A stretch of DNA of 7,363 nucleotides, from assembly GCA_946538475.1 (NCBI GenBank), contig CAMNGN010000099.1, positions 1-7,363 of the forward strand. The letters are read 5' to 3'. Both the position numbers and the translations under genes were made by a program. This stretch comes from an uncultured Blautia sp. (GTDB lineage: Bacteria; Bacillota; Clostridia; Lachnospirales; Lachnospiraceae). Under the pieces are notes generated by a model. It made no database searches. It was not told the origin of the DNA and was given only the letters and a program-made list of their open reading frames with translations. This document shows, one piece after another, positions 6,173 through 7,363 of the stretch (position 1 is its first letter; the number at the start of each line of letters is the position of its first letter).

Positions 6173-6643
6173 TCACTGCCAATTTTTGCAGACATCGATC
6201 CACGAAGCAAACCCGGAATATTTTTCCAGTTCTTCGATCGTCAGCTCGATCGCACTGTTGCTGCTCCCACAAGCGGGAAACACCGTCGAGAACCTTTTCA
6301 GAGACTCGTCAAGATACACGGTAACACCTTCGTTTACCCCGAACGGGCAGACCCCGCCTACCGCATGGCCCACCAGTGTTTCAGCCTCATCGGGGCTCAG
6401 CATTTTGGCTTTTGTTCCGAATTGTGCTTTGTATTTTGGATTGTCAATTTTGGCATCGCCCGCGGCGACGATCAGAATGGCATGGCCGTCTGCCAAAAAC
6501 GAAAGCGTCTTGGCGATCCGGCACGGTTCACATCCCAGTGCCTGCGCGGCCAGTTCCACAGTGGCGCTGGATACCTCAAATTCCTGCACCCGGTCTTCCA
6601 TGCCATATTTTGCAAAATATTCTTTTACCTTTTCAATAGCCAT
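6173..6643 (-). CDS. YbaK/ProX-family aminoacyl-tRNA deacylase
   Basis: A 156-residue stand-alone editing protein of the YbaK/prolyl-tRNA editing family. Members hydrolyse mischarged tRNA, such as Cys-tRNAPro or Ala-tRNAPro, in the cytoplasm. Visible family marks are the conserved lysine in RIAKTLSFL (Lys45), AAGDAKID at 60-67, the GGVCPFG loop at 96-102 and the late FPACGSSNSAIEL segment at 122-133. The length is normal for the family. The start follows AAAGGAGA closely, and the gene begins 32 nt after the methyltransferase stop, suggesting co-transcription. Which mischarged tRNA it edits cannot be told from sequence. No functional link to the regulators downstream is evident. Confidence 0.93.
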   Translation of the reverse strand: MAIEKVKEYFAKYGMEDRVQEFEVSSATVELAAQALGCEPCRIAKTLSFLADGHAILIVAAGDAKIDNPKYKAQFGTKAKMLSPDEAETLVGHAVGGVCPFGVNEGVTVYLDESLKRFSTVFPACGSSNSAIELTIEELEKYSGFASWIDVCKNWQ

Positions 6644-6675
6644 ATTATCTCCTTTGTTTGGTCATGACCCACTGT

Positions 6676-7266
6676 TCACTCCACCCCAAACACCATGATC
6701 CTCTCCCTGCTGTCGTCCTTCCCGAACAGGTCCCGGCAATCGATCTCATCTACGAACATCAGCTCATCCACCGTCATCAGGTAGCTCACGTACTCATCTG
6801 ACGGATAATAAAAAAAGAGGAAAATTTCTCCGGGATTTTCGTACCACGACTCCAGGATCCTGTTGACAACGCTTTTCAGGATTTCTACCGAAAACGGATT
6901 GAAGAAAAACATCCTGTCTGCAGCTTGCGGTACCGCAAAATCCTCTGCCTTTGCAAGCACAAAGTCTACACGTTCACCGCTCACGGCCGACATTTTGTTC
7001 TCAACCGCAGCACCATATATTCGATCATCGTACTCGATGCCGACCGATCGGCACCGCAGCTGATAAGAGAGGAAAAAGCTGACTCTTCCTTTCCCGCACC
7101 CATAATCCAGCACCGTATTCTTCTTTGTGATAAAACCGCTGTCCGCCAACCTCTCCAGCACAGGATACGGTGTGGGTTCGTACGGAAATCTGTAGCTGTC
7201 CGAATGTGAGTCATCGCGGCCTGTAGTCCTGATCCGCAGCAGCTTGTCCCATTGATTCTCGGTCAT
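6676..7266 (-). CDS. Class I SAM-dependent methyltransferase, substrate unknown
   Basis: A 196-residue cytoplasmic protein. The SAM-binding motif I is clear (VLDYGCGKGR, residues 52-61). An acidic residue ends the second strand (GIEYD at 76-80), and an NPF motif-IV-like tripeptide at 123-125 follows a hydrophobic strand. A conserved-looking N-terminus (TTGRDDSHSD at 14-23) precedes the fold. The NPF could indicate methylation of a nitrogen atom, but the target cannot be named. The ATG at 7266 follows AGAGAGGT. The stop of the gene upstream lies 13 nt before this start and YbaK follows after 32 nt, so all three may share a transcript. Confidence 0.85.
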   Translation of the reverse strand: MTENQWDKLLRIRTTGRDDSHSDSYRFPYEPTPYPVLERLADSGFITKKNTVLDYGCGKGRVSFFLSYQLRCRSVGIEYDDRIYGAAVENKMSAVSGERVDFVLAKAEDFAVPQAADRMFFFNPFSVEILKSVVNRILESWYENPGEIFLFFYYPSDEYVSYLMTVDELMFVDEIDCRDLFGKDDSRERIMVFGVE

Positions 7267-7279
7267 CTCTACCTCTCTT

Positions 7280-7363
7280 CTACATTTGTTTCCGGACTAC
7301 GAGGTACTCATCACCGTTTCGATAAAACGGACAGCTTTCATGCCTGCTCTGACTGATGCGCCA
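7280..7363 (-). CDS. 3' end of an unidentified gene, cut by the window edge
   Basis: A minus-strand frame is open from the window edge to a TAG at 7282-7280. It gives 27 residues ending in YRNGDEYLVVRKQM, 13 nt before the methyltransferase start. The close spacing and plausible protein-like end favour a real gene in the same operon, but the piece is too short to assign a family. A second frame, open to 7297 and ending in VMSTS, cannot be excluded. Confidence 0.45.
   Translation of the reverse strand, partial: WRISQSRHESCPFYRNGDEYLVVRKQM

Noticed and set aside
6153..6698. Plus-strand open frame of 181 codons
   Set aside because: It is antisense to the YbaK gene, runs through the inverted repeat, and shows no family motif; the Ser/Pro-rich composition is that of a reverse-complement shadow.

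Overview
The window looks like chromosomal DNA of an anaerobic Firmicute, most likely a Lachnospiraceae-type Clostridium. The evidence is strong AGGAGG-type ribosome sites, low-GC spacers between moderate-GC genes, an LplA/LplB-type sugar ABC importer, and an AraC regulator fused to a GH39-like domain. Species cannot be named from the sequence alone. Every supported gene lies on the minus strand, so transcription runs from high to low coordinates, and the window cuts a gene at each end.

In transcription order: (1) 7363-7280 is the 3' end of an unidentified gene. (2) 7266-6676 is a class I SAM-dependent methyltransferase, followed 32 nt later by a YbaK/ProX-type aminoacyl-tRNA deacylase (6643-6173); together they look like an operon. 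(3) A 164-nt spacer follows. It holds a 27-bp inverted repeat starting one base after the YbaK stop, a 15-nt palindrome with a T-run, and an extended -10 promoter for the next unit. (4) 6008-5160 encodes an XRE-type DNA-binding domain fused to a SpoT/MESH1-like HD domain that keeps all expected alarmone-hydrolase residues. Only 21 nt later comes an AraC regulator (5138-2739) with an N-terminal cupin, a double HTH and a C-terminal GH39-like domain whose acid/base glutamate position reads Asp. This two-regulator unit ends at a textbook intrinsic terminator (2660-2627). (5) A 415-nt spacer (2738-2324) holds that terminator, a near-perfect direct repeat with a 31-bp period, and a TTGACA -35 with a poor -10. 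(6) 2323-794 is an exported solute-binding protein with a DUF3502-like C-terminus. It is followed, after an intercistronic stem-loop, by an LplB-type permease (671 to beyond base 1) with a long membrane-spanning N-terminal extension.

Inferred working model: the AraC-GH39 protein senses an oligosaccharide with an impaired or non-catalytic glycosidase fold and activates the importer from the repeats ahead of the solute-binding-protein gene. Its co-transcribed XRE-HD partner could link that response to (p)ppGpp or a related nucleotide. The sugar is unknown, and the second permease and any catabolic enzymes would lie beyond base 1. The most notable features are the pairing of two enzyme-fold regulators in one operon and the substituted GH39 acid/base residue.
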